Of a stretch of 64,000 nt of DNA, positions 52,621 through 61,241 are shown piece after piece. Source of the DNA: Lachnospiraceae bacterium (GTDB lineage: Bacteria > Bacillota > Clostridia > Lachnospirales > Lachnospiraceae); assembly GCA_022845955.1 (NCBI GenBank), contig AP025576.1, positions 6,262,001-6,326,000 of the forward strand. The letters are read 5' to 3'. Under the pieces are notes generated by a model. The model saw only the letters and a program-made list of their open reading frames with translations, searched no databases and had not been told where the DNA came from. Position numbers and translations under genes: made by a program. The first letter of the stretch is position 1. Every line of letters starts with the position of its first letter.

Positions 52621-55600
52621 CTATCTGGATCCCGCTATGATCCGGTTCAGTGTATCCACCAGCTCTTCCACCTGGAATGGCTTTGCCAGATGGGCATTCA
52701 TCCCGCTTTCCATAGATTTCTTCATATCTTCTTCAAATGCGTTGGCGCTCATAGCCACAATGGGCACGCTTCTCGCATCCGGACGCTCCAGCGCCCGGAT
52801 CAGCCGGGAGGCCTCCAGGCCATCCATCACCGGCATGCGGATATCCATCAGAATCAAATCATAGAAGCGGTCCCCGCTTTCCCGGAACATATCCAGTGCC
52901 TCACTGCCGTTTACCGCACAATCCACCACACACTTCTGCATCTCCAAAACCGTTTTGGCGATTTCCAGATTCAGTTCATTATCCTCAACCAGAAGCACCC
53001 GCTTCCCTTCCAGTCCGGTTCCTTCGTTCTCCGCCGTACCTTTGCTGCTTTCCGGCTCTATCCCCATTTCCTGGGTCAGGGTAAAGTAAAATTCACTTCC
53101 CTTGCCTTCTTCGCTTTCCAATTCTATCATACCGCCCATCATACGTACCAGACGGTCACTGATGGCAAGGCCCAGCCCTGTACCGCCGTATTGGCGGGAG
53201 GTATTGTCATCGGCCTGCTCAAAAGAGCGGAAAATGCGCTGCTTATTTTCCCCGCTCACGCCGATCCCGGTGTCTTTAACAGAGAAGAACGTACGAATAC
53301 TGCCGTCCCCGTCCGGTTCCTGGCGCATCTTCAGAGTGACACAGCCTCCTTCCGGAGTGAATTTTACCGCATTTCCCAAAAGATTGATCAGCACCTGGTT
53401 CAGGCGGAGGCTGTCTCCTGTCACCCACTCCTGCGGGATATGGGTTTCCTGCACAAAGGAGATCCCCTTGGCCTGCGCCTGGGGTTCTATCAGGTTACGG
53501 ACCCCTTCAGCCAGCTCCTTCAAACTGAAGCAGCCGGTTTCCAGCTTCATTTTTCCGCTTTCTATTTTGGACATATCCAGGATATCATTGATCAGACTCA
53601 GCAGATACTGGGAAGAACGATCGATTTTCCTCAGACAGTCCTCCACCCTGTCAGGCTCCTGTTTCTCCTGCATGGCTATCCCGGTCATACCGATTATAGC
53701 GTTCATAGGCGTACGGATTTCATGGGACATGCGGGAAAGGAAATCACTTTTGGCGCGGCTTGCCAAATCGTATTTTTCCCGGTTGATATTGCTTTCTATT
53801 ATTTTCGATATTTCCAGAAGCTCCCTGCATTCCTCTTCCCGGAAGCTTCGCTCCTTTTCATCTGTCCCATAGACAATACAGCCCGCATATTTACCATTAT
53901 CATACATAGGCGCCACAAAACAGCCGGCACCCGGAGGCAGCAGAAAGAAATCGGTTTCCTTTTCCGCCCGTTCCTCTCCGGGGAGGATCCGGTATCCCTC
54001 ATTCAGACTGCCTGCATAATGCTCATACTCCTCCGCGGTAAAATAGCCTACCCTTCCGTCCATCCGCCGGTCCGGCCCGTTATGCCACTGGTATTCCAGA
54101 TGTACCGTGTGATATTCCGGCTCCGCCCGGGAAATCACGATGTCCGTGAGACCATAATGGGTTCCCAGCTTCACCAGAAGGACAGCCAGGATTCCCGCCA
54201 CGTCATTGCTCTTATCAAAGAAATTAAATACCAGGGTTACCATAGGGATTCCCCTCTGATAGGTAACGCTGACGATGTCATCAATTTCAGGCCTGCGGCG
54301 GACACGTTCCAGCTGTTCCCGTGACAAATCCTCATAGAAAGCCGATTCCCCGTTCCGGGCAAGCTTCGCAAAGGCCAGCGCCCATTCCGCCCTGTCGAGA
54401 AGCCCTGCAAACCCTTCCCCCGCCGTCTGCTCCGCCGCGCCGGATGAAATCCGGATACCCAATTCCGAATCCCGGAAAAGCCCTGCCACATTATCCCGCA
54501 GCTCCCGAAGCAGCTCCTCCGCATCGGACCGGACCGCGTTCTCCAGCCAGATCAGGATTTCATCTCCGCCCTCCCGCACAGCCAGCGGGATCAGACGTCC
54601 TTCCCTGACCAGCCTCTGCTTCATTTCCAGAATCGTATCGCCTATCTGCTCCAGAATGGCGTCTCCGAATACAATGCCGTACTTTTCATCCAGTTCCCGG
54701 AATTTATCCATATCCAGAAGCAGGAGGCAGCCCGCCTTTCCCGCATCCACCTGTGCACTGATCAGTTTTTCCCCGATATTGCGCTTGTACAGCCCGGTAA
54801 CGGGATCCCTCCTCACCGTATCCAGCTCCATCAGTTCCCGGATTTTCTTCTCATGGATATTTTTGATGCTTCCGATGATCTTCGAACGCTCCTTATTGGT
54901 GTCATAGATTACCTTACCGGTCATTTCCACCCAGGAATAGCCCTTATCCAGTTCATCCATCCTGGTTTCAAACACCAGATTGATTTCCCCTTCGCTCCCC
55001 CGCAGTGTCTCCCTCACCAGTTCCCTGTCATCCTCATGGACATAATGCGATTCCATCCGGAGCAGATCTTCCCTGGTATAATGACACTCCGCCCGGCTGC
55101 CCATTCCTTCTTTCCCATCCACATTAAATACATCCAGGGAATCCTGGCGCACATCATAGGAATAGAGAATATCCGTACTGCTCTGCAGCGCGATCCGGTA
55201 TCGTTCTTTTTCCTCCATCAGGCTGTATTCCGCTTCCTGCTGCCTGTTTGTCAGCTCGCGGACCACCTCATAGAGCTCATCCACTTCCGTGATATTACTC
55301 ATCTGGTAACCGGACAGCTTGTTCTCCCGGCTTCCCCGGATACATTCCACAAGCCTTCGCACCGGCTTTATCAGATGGGAAACGATCACATAGATACTGA
55401 TCACCCCAAAGAAAAGCCCTACTAATATTGCCGCCAGCAGGTTCCAGATGATTTTATCCCCTATGCCGAACAGGGTATCCTCCCCTTCGATACCGGCCAC
55501 CACCCACGTTTCTCCCGCAAAGGGCGTATTGGTATTGTACAGATGCAGCGGGCTGATGCTGGCATACGCATCCTTCCCCCGGATCTCTATACGGTACAGG

Positions 55601-56550
55601 GATTCATACCGGGTTTTCTCCGCCGCCAGGGCTTCCTCCTCCATAGCCGCGGTTCCCGTTACCACCAGAGGGCGCAGGCTCCCGTCCTCCGCACACTTAG
55701 CTAACATATAGCTTCCCTGGTTCTTGCTGCTCAGTTCCCTCACCGGCAGCAGCTCCGCCAGATATTTTGCAGAGATTTCCACGCCCATCACTCCGTAAAC
55801 CGTGCCCTGATAGAGCAACGGGACGGAATAAGTGATCATGCGGTAGCTGTCGCTGCTGGTGTTTCCTTCCATGGCAAAGGGTTCACTCCAATAGGCCAGA
55901 TTGGTAAACTCCGTATCCGGATAGAGCTTTGCCGCCTCATAAGGTTTATAAAAAAAATTATCCCACTGGTTGGCGCCGCTTTCCCCGAAGTGGAAATCCG
56001 TGGTCCAGAGAGTGTCAAAGGGAATCCCTTTCTCATGGGAAAAGCTGCTGTTTCCCCTTTCCAGGAGCACATCGGAATAATCCGGAGGGGTACCCTCCGG
56101 ATCCGAATCCCGGAAATAAACACCCTGGCAGGTATTTTCCCCCTCCCCTATCTGATCGTTGGCAAGAATCAGAAACGATCCGGTCACGGTATTTTTCCGC
56201 ATGACAGACAAACAGGTATCCAGCATGGCCTGCAGAAATTCCTTCTGCATTTTCTCATTGCGCAGAAGCTCTTCCGCCGGCCACCCTCTGTTGATGACAA
56301 GTTTTTCCATCGTATCCTGGGCCGTGCCCACTTCTTCCTCCAGATCCGACCAGCGCTGAATCATACTGTTTTCCAGAAGGATCCTTCTGTTTTCCACCGT
56401 CTGGTTCAGGATTCCCACCGAATATTCCTTCAGGAGAAAAGGCGTGCCGCTGAAAAAAAACGTACCATAGGAAATCATGGACTGCACGACCATAACAAGA
56501 ATCAGCGGCACAATAAACAATTTAAAAATCGTTTTTTTCTTGGTTGTCAT
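52621..56550 (-). CDS. hybrid sensor histidine kinase with PAS, GGDEF and receiver
   Basis: 1309 residues. Membrane segment near 12-33, extracellular dCache-like sensor to about 370, second membrane segment IIWNLLAAILVGLFFGVISIYVI near 380. Then a PAS region (about 450-570), a GGDEF domain with LLDMDKFRELDEKYG and the loop REGGDEILI near 662, a GAF-like region (about 780-920), HisKA with SRMSHEIRTPMNAI (His near 943), HATPase with YGGTGLGLAI, and a receiver with VLLVEDNELN and acceptor aspartate in LILMDIRMP near 1234. GGDEF fused between sensor and kinase is unusual. The loop GGDEI may still make cyclic di-GMP. It overlaps the binding-protein stop by ATGA. Confidence 0.85.
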   Translation of the reverse strand: MTTKKKTIFKLFIVPLILVMVVQSMISYGTFFFSGTPFLLKEYSVGILNQTVENRRILLENSMIQRWSDLEEEVGTAQDTMEKLVINRGWPAEELLRNEKMQKEFLQAMLDTCLSVMRKNTVTGSFLILANDQIGEGENTCQGVYFRDSDPEGTPPDYSDVLLERGNSSFSHEKGIPFDTLWTTDFHFGESGANQWDNFFYKPYEAAKLYPDTEFTNLAYWSEPFAMEGNTSSDSYRMITYSVPLLYQGTVYGVMGVEISAKYLAELLPVRELSSKNQGSYMLAKCAEDGSLRPLVVTGTAAMEEEALAAEKTRYESLYRIEIRGKDAYASISPLHLYNTNTPFAGETWVVAGIEGEDTLFGIGDKIIWNLLAAILVGLFFGVISIYVIVSHLIKPVRRLVECIRGSRENKLSGYQMSNITEVDELYEVVRELTNRQQEAEYSLMEEKERYRIALQSSTDILYSYDVRQDSLDVFNVDGKEGMGSRAECHYTREDLLRMESHYVHEDDRELVRETLRGSEGEINLVFETRMDELDKGYSWVEMTGKVIYDTNKERSKIIGSIKNIHEKKIRELMELDTVRRDPVTGLYKRNIGEKLISAQVDAGKAGCLLLLDMDKFRELDEKYGIVFGDAILEQIGDTILEMKQRLVREGRLIPLAVREGGDEILIWLENAVRSDAEELLRELRDNVAGLFRDSELGIRISSGAAEQTAGEGFAGLLDRAEWALAFAKLARNGESAFYEDLSREQLERVRRRPEIDDIVSVTYQRGIPMVTLVFNFFDKSNDVAGILAVLLVKLGTHYGLTDIVISRAEPEYHTVHLEYQWHNGPDRRMDGRVGYFTAEEYEHYAGSLNEGYRILPGEERAEKETDFFLLPPGAGCFVAPMYDNGKYAGCIVYGTDEKERSFREEECRELLEISKIIESNINREKYDLASRAKSDFLSRMSHEIRTPMNAIIGMTGIAMQEKQEPDRVEDCLRKIDRSSQYLLSLINDILDMSKIESGKMKLETGCFSLKELAEGVRNLIEPQAQAKGISFVQETHIPQEWVTGDSLRLNQVLINLLGNAVKFTPEGGCVTLKMRQEPDGDGSIRTFFSVKDTGIGVSGENKQRIFRSFEQADDNTSRQYGGTGLGLAISDRLVRMMGGMIELESEEGKGSEFYFTLTQEMGIEPESSKGTAENEGTGLEGKRVLLVEDNELNLEIAKTVLEMQKCVVDCAVNGSEALDMFRESGDRFYDLILMDIRMPVMDGLEASRLIRALERPDARSVPIVAMSANAFEEDMKKSMESGMNAHLAKPFQVEELVDTLNRIIAGSR

Positions 56551-58025
56551 TTACTCTCTACCGCTTCCTGCAGCTTACTTTCCAAGCTGGTAAACCATTC
56601 GTCAAAAGCTGCATCCGAAATAAATTCCGCAGTGGCTTCCTCCAGGCTTTTTCCTGCATTCAGGCTCTCTTCCACCACCGCCCTGTCGGCAGCCGCCTTG
56701 TCGGAAAGGTCGTACTCCAGAACCTTTCTTGCCGCGGTTCCTCCCTGGAAGGCTTTGTTCGTATACATCTTGCTGCTCTTCACCGTATCAAAGGCGGCCA
56801 CCAGCGTGTCAAAGGTCTTGGGCGCAACCTCCAGCCCCTTTTCCTCTATCACCTTATCCAGCATGCCTTTGTCGTTGGCATCCTTTTTCACCGGCAGATA
56901 ACCGGAAGCACAGCCGAACACGATATTATTTTCGGACTGCGTAAACCACTTGAGGAATTCGGTACAGGCATATTCCCTCTGCGCGTCTGAGCCGGTAACC
57001 ACCATTCCCGCGCCCTGCTGCACCGCATAAGGGCTTCCGCCTTCAAATACCGGGGCGGGCAGGATTATATATTCAATGGGATAGGTTTCGTCCTCCAGCT
57101 CCACCGCATCCGGGAAATACATGGCGGAGGTGGTAGAGCCCGTATATGATATAATTTCCCCGATTTTCACATCATCGGAACGGAATCTGCCGTAAGAGCT
57201 GAAATAACCGTTTACATAAGGCACGTACCAGGTATCCCAGATATGCTTCATCACATCCCGGTCCACCTGCAGGGTTACCTGCTGATCCTCCACCTTGAAA
57301 ATTTCCGTTCCCAGCTGCATGGAACCGATAATAAATAAATTAGCCATGGCATCCCTGCCGTAAAAGGCCTTACCGTCGTTTTCCGCATCGGGCGTCAGGC
57401 TGTCCGTCCACTCATAGTATTCCTTTGCCGTCTCCGCCAGCCCCTCCATAGTGCCAAGCGCATCCAGGCTGGCTCCCGTGGCGTTGGCAAACGTCTCCCA
57501 ATCCGTCTTATCCAGCATGAAAATCTCACTGGATTTGGCCGTGGGGAAAATAAAAAGCTGGTTCCCTTTCCCAATCCGTCCTTCTTCCACATAAGAATCC
57601 ACATACTCGCCGATTTCTTCATCGGTCAGGTAAGGGGACAGATCCGCCAGATATCCCATCTGCTGAATCTCATAAGCCGTATCCGCATAGCTGGAAAAAA
57701 TATCCGGCGCTTCATCGCTGCCCACTTCCTTTTTCAGGGCGGACATCACCGATTCCTCCAGCTGGTTCACATCCCCTTTTCCCGTGCTTTTTACGAATAT
57801 CCCTTTTTCCATCCCCACCGTATCATTAAATTCCTTCACCAGGGAATCGAATGCGGTCTGCTGGGCCCCGTTATAATAATGCCAGACCGTAACGGTAACC
57901 GGGTTATCCGGATCCAGCTTCCCCTTCTTCTCCGATCCGCAGCCTCCGAGCAGCATCGCCCCTGCGGCGGCCGCCGCGCAAAACAGAACCAAGATACGCT
58001 TCTTTTTTCCTGAAAGTATTTTCAT
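56547..58025 (-). CDS. family-1 solute-binding lipoprotein paired with the kinase
   Basis: About 492 residues. Lipoprotein signal peptide with lipobox LLGGC (AAAAGAMLLGGCGS). The mature start VTVTVWHYYNGAQQTAFDSLVKEFNDTVG is the classic family-1 binding-protein pattern, with EAPDIFSSYADTAYEIQQMG after it. There is no permease beside it. It overlaps the hybrid kinase gene by four bases. That suggests it delivers ligand to the kinase sensor, as LuxP does for LuxQ, rather than to a transporter. The ATG at 58025 follows GGAGGAAAAGGCGGAT; the GTG frame to 58043 is an extension. Confidence 0.85.
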   Translation of the reverse strand: MKILSGKKKRILVLFCAAAAAGAMLLGGCGSEKKGKLDPDNPVTVTVWHYYNGAQQTAFDSLVKEFNDTVGMEKGIFVKSTGKGDVNQLEESVMSALKKEVGSDEAPDIFSSYADTAYEIQQMGYLADLSPYLTDEEIGEYVDSYVEEGRIGKGNQLFIFPTAKSSEIFMLDKTDWETFANATGASLDALGTMEGLAETAKEYYEWTDSLTPDAENDGKAFYGRDAMANLFIIGSMQLGTEIFKVEDQQVTLQVDRDVMKHIWDTWYVPYVNGYFSSYGRFRSDDVKIGEIISYTGSTTSAMYFPDAVELEDETYPIEYIILPAPVFEGGSPYAVQQGAGMVVTGSDAQREYACTEFLKWFTQSENNIVFGCASGYLPVKKDANDKGMLDKVIEEKGLEVAPKTFDTLVAAFDTVKSSKMYTNKAFQGGTAARKVLEYDLSDKAAADRAVVEESLNAGKSLEEATAEFISDAAFDEWFTSLESKLQEAVESK

Positions 58026-58071
58026 ATCCGCCTTTTCCTCCACACCCTGGTATATATTACCTTATTCCAGC

Positions 58072-58077
58072 ATTATA
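58072..58077 (-). promoter_or_regulatory. -10 box before the binding protein-kinase operon
   Basis: TATAAT on the minus strand, about 46 bases before the ATG at 58025. The -35 is weak, so regulation by an activator is likely. Confidence 0.4.
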
Positions 58078-58229
58078 CATGATTCCGGGACAGTTTGCAT
58101 CCTTTTCACGGCTATTTTTCCTTTTAAAAAAATGATATACTGTAATCGTTGAGAAAAGCCTGTGTATTTACTGCGCAGACCGCAATAATCCCCGCATACG
58201 GCCGCCCTCCCGGGCAGAAAGGAACTCCT

Positions 58230-60092
58230 ATGAAAAACAGGAAAAAACCAGCTTTACCGGCTCTGGAAAAGACCCCATGGACCGCCGGTTTGCATACAGA
58301 AACTATATGGCAGGAATATCCGCGCCCGGCGATGGTGAGAAGCTCTTACCTGAATCTGAACGGACTTTGGGACTTCTGCATCACTTCCTCTCCCGCTGTC
58401 CCTTCCGCCTATGACGGCTCCATTCTCGTCCCTTTTTCCCCGGAAAGCCCCCTGTCGGGTGTAAAACGCCAGCTCCTTCCGGGAGAATATCTCTGGTACC
58501 GCCGCAGTCTGACCCTCCCCGGCAGCCGGGAGGGAAAACGGGTCCTTCTCCATTTTGGGGCTGTGGATCAGAAATGTGTCGTTTACCTGAACGGCAGGCA
58601 GGCGGGGGAACACACAGGAGGATATCTTCCCTTTTCCCTGGATATCACAGATGATATGGGCGATCCCTGCGAACTGATCGTCCGGGTGCAGGATTTCAGC
58701 GACAGCTCCTATTACAGCCGGGGGAAGCAAAAGCTGGAAAAGGGCGGCATGTTTTACACCGCCCAGAGCGGTATCTGGCAGACCGTATGGCTGGAACTGG
58801 TTCCCCAAAACCACATCCGCTGCGTACGTTTTACCCCGGATTACGATAATGCCTGCTGCCGTATCCTGGTGAGCACCTCCGGCGGCTTCCCGGACGGTGC
58901 GCGGATCCGCTGCGGCATACGCCCGGAAACCGGGGACGATGCACGCCGCAGGGACGATCCCTCTCTTCCCCCCGCCCCTTATGCCCCCGTCCTCACGTGT
59001 TTTCTGACACCGGAAAAAGAGGTGGCAATAGCCCTCCCGGATTTTACCGCCTGGACTCCTGAGAACCCTTTTCTGTACCATGTGGATCTGGAATGGGGGG
59101 ATGACCGTGTGGAATGCTATTTTGCCATGCGCAAATGTGATATCCAGACAGACACCTGCGGCCTGCGCCGCATTTTTCTGAACAATGCACCCTATATGCA
59201 GACAGGTGTGCTGGATCAGGGCTACTGGCCCGACGGCCTGTATACCGCCCCCTGTGACGAGGCGTTCCTGTTTGATATCCGTTCCATGAAGGAGCTGGGC
59301 TTCAACATGATCCGGAAACACATAAAAATAGAGCCGCAGCGCTGGTATTACCACTGCGACAGGCTGGGCATGCTGGTATGGCAGGATATGGTGTGCGGAG
59401 GCACCTCCTACCGCCACTGGTTCGTCACCTATATGGCAACTCTTTTTAATGCGCTGCATTGGTCTGTAAAAGACGGGAAACGGAGCCGCTTCCTGTTATC
59501 AAGAAGAGAAGAAGAGGGACAGAAGCTGTTCTACCGGGAGATGCGCGAGACAATAGAAACGCTCTATAATCACCCCTCCATCGTCTGCTGGGTGCCCTTT
59601 AACGAAGGCTGGGGCCAGTTTGACGCCCTGCAGGCGGCTGCTTTTGTACGCACCCTGGATCCCGGACGGCTGATCGATCACGCCAGCGGCTGGTTCGATC
59701 AAAAAGGCGGCGATCTGTGCAGCCTGCATTATTATTTCTTTTCCCTGAAATTCACCCCGGAGCCGGTCCGGGCGCTGGCGCTGACCGAATTCGGAGGCTA
59801 TTCCTGGCAGATCCCCGGCCACAGCTACAGCGACAAGCTCTATGGCTACGGAAAATACAACAGCAGGCAGGCACTCACGGAAGGCTACCGCAAGCTCCTT
59901 GCATCCACGATCCTGCCCGCCGTGGAAAAGGGGATTTCCGCCACAATCTACACCCAGCTCTCGGACGTGGAGGAGGAGGTAAACGGTATCTACACCTATG
60001 ATCGCGAAATCCTCAAGCCGGACAAAGAAACGGTGCGCCGGCTCAATGAAGCCATGAAAGCCCTTGTCTGCCGGACGGAGGACAATCCGTAA
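58230..60092 (+). CDS. GH2-family glycosidase (beta-galactosidase/glucuronidase-like)
   Basis: About 620 residues from ATG at 58230 after AAAGGAACTCC; the frame from 58149 lacks a ribosome site. Sugar-binding jelly-roll: SSYLNLNGLWDFCI, WYRRSLTLPG, GAVDQKCVVYLNGRQAGEHTGGYLPFSLDIT. Ig-like domain, then the barrel with GFNMIRKHIKIEPQRWYYHCDRLGMLVWQDM, the acid/base glutamate in WVPFNEGWGQ, and the nucleophile in ALTEFGGYSW. No signal peptide. The substrate could be a beta-galactoside, glucuronide or mannoside. It is divergent from the binding protein-kinase operon, which may control it. Confidence 0.88.
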   Translation: MKNRKKPALPALEKTPWTAGLHTETIWQEYPRPAMVRSSYLNLNGLWDFCITSSPAVPSAYDGSILVPFSPESPLSGVKRQLLPGEYLWYRRSLTLPGSREGKRVLLHFGAVDQKCVVYLNGRQAGEHTGGYLPFSLDITDDMGDPCELIVRVQDFSDSSYYSRGKQKLEKGGMFYTAQSGIWQTVWLELVPQNHIRCVRFTPDYDNACCRILVSTSGGFPDGARIRCGIRPETGDDARRRDDPSLPPAPYAPVLTCFLTPEKEVAIALPDFTAWTPENPFLYHVDLEWGDDRVECYFAMRKCDIQTDTCGLRRIFLNNAPYMQTGVLDQGYWPDGLYTAPCDEAFLFDIRSMKELGFNMIRKHIKIEPQRWYYHCDRLGMLVWQDMVCGGTSYRHWFVTYMATLFNALHWSVKDGKRSRFLLSRREEEGQKLFYREMRETIETLYNHPSIVCWVPFNEGWGQFDALQAAAFVRTLDPGRLIDHASGWFDQKGGDLCSLHYYFFSLKFTPEPVRALALTEFGGYSWQIPGHSYSDKLYGYGKYNSRQALTEGYRKLLASTILPAVEKGISATIYTQLSDVEEEVNGIYTYDREILKPDKETVRRLNEAMKALVCRTEDNP

Positions 60093-60106
60093 CACAGGCC
60101 CTTCTT

Positions 60107-60700
60107 TCACGGTGCATCCGGCTTACAGGAAGTCCCGCTCTCCTTCCACATGTTACGGAATACGGGAATATACATAACCAGGCTGAACAGCATGAACGCA
60201 GCGCAGACAAGAATGAGGGCGTCCGCCGCCGCGGAACCGATTCCCGGGAACAGCAGAAGCACAAAGAGCAGGACATACAATACCGCCGTACATACCTTGC
60301 CGAACCATTTGGCTCCGTCCAGTTTTTTCCCCCGCGGAAGGAGGAGAAGGCCCATTATCCCCATAAAGCCTTCTTTTATGATGAAAAGGACAAGAACAGC
60401 CCGCATCAGGGGATACCGGATGGCAAAACAGACGACAAGCGCCCCCTGGGTGAGCTTGTCCGCCAGCGGATCAATGAACTTGCCTAACTCCGTTATCATA
60501 TGGAACTTTCTTGCTATTTTGCCGTCGAACATGTCGGTAAGCCCGGATATCCCCACGAGGACGGCCGCCGTATAATAGTCCGTTACACTGTCGGCCTGCA
60601 CATAGATCCAACTGAATACCGGTATCAGAAGAATCCGGAAGTATCCCATGAGATTAGGAATGCTGAATATTTCTTTTGCGGTGATTTTTGATTTAGCCAT
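60107..60700 (-). CDS. CDP-alcohol phosphatidyltransferase (PgsA-like)
   Basis: 197 residues with five or six membrane helices. The family motif D-G-x2-A-R-x8-G-x3-D-x3-D is present as DMFDGKIARKFHMITELGKFIDPLADK near residue 58. The N-terminus IFSIPNLMGYFRILLIPVF is as in phosphatidylglycerophosphate synthases. It joins CDP-diacylglycerol to glycerol-3-phosphate or another alcohol in the membrane. ATG after AAGGGGG. Convergent with the GH2 gene 14 bases away. The exact alcohol is not certain. Confidence 0.85.
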   Translation of the reverse strand: MAKSKITAKEIFSIPNLMGYFRILLIPVFSWIYVQADSVTDYYTAAVLVGISGLTDMFDGKIARKFHMITELGKFIDPLADKLTQGALVVCFAIRYPLMRAVLVLFIIKEGFMGIMGLLLLPRGKKLDGAKWFGKVCTAVLYVLLFVLLLFPGIGSAAADALILVCAAFMLFSLVMYIPVFRNMWKESGTSCKPDAP

Positions 60701-60827
60701 GCTGCCCCCTTTTACAAATCGTCCACAGGAATCCTATTTATTATACCTTTATCCGTTTTCCTATGCAATTGGTTCGGGCATTTTTTATCTGCCCCCTGGT
60801 AACCGTTCAGCCGGCCCTTTTCTATCC

Positions 60828-60856
60828 TTGACTTGCCCGCCCGCCTGTGCTATCCT
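60828..60856 (+). promoter_or_regulatory. promoter of the proS T-box leader
   Basis: TTGACT, 17 bases, TATCCT, about seven bases before the proposed transcript start at 60863. Confidence 0.6.
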
Positions 60857-60862
60857 ATACAA

Positions 60863-61155
60863 AATTTCATATCCTTGAAAGGCTGTGATAAGAAACAGTA
60901 AGCATTTTGGATTTTACAGAGAGAAGGCGGCAGGTGCAAGCCTTTATTGAAAAAATGCCCAACCCCTCTTTGAGCCGTGTGCCGAACCGTTTTTACGCAG
61001 TAAGCATCACCGGGTTCTCCCGTAACAGAGAAAGGTATCGGGCCTGCGCCCTGTACCAGGAGTGCGGAATTCTTCCGAATTTAGGTGGTACCACGGACCT
61101 GAAAGGTTCGCCCTAAGCCAATCCCTTTTTACCCGGGACGGCTCAGGGCTTTTTT
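60863..61155 (+). ncRNA. T-box leader of proS
   Basis: The T-box sequence TAGGTGGTACCACGG (61083-61097) is near-canonical; its TGGT would pair with the ACCA end of tRNA, and the T fits the A discriminator of tRNA-Pro. An AGAGAG motif (about 60938) and an apical GGTGCAAGCC (about 60959) match stem I. The terminator is GCCCTAAGCC (61110-61119) with GGCTCAGGGC (61140-61149), then six T. Uncharged tRNA-Pro should allow readthrough into proS. I could not choose the specifier codon. Confidence 0.85.
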
Positions 61156-61241
61156 ATTTCCGGGAAAGCGGCGCCGGTGCGCAAGGCTTTTCCCGGCCCC
61201 GGAAAGCTGTCCTGCCATGAATCCAAAGGAGGTCATTTATC

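Noticed and set aside
58254-59459. 401-residue minus-strand ORF opposite the GH2 gene
   Set aside because: Long antisense frames are common in GC-rich genes; the plus-strand frame carries the GH2 active-site motifs.
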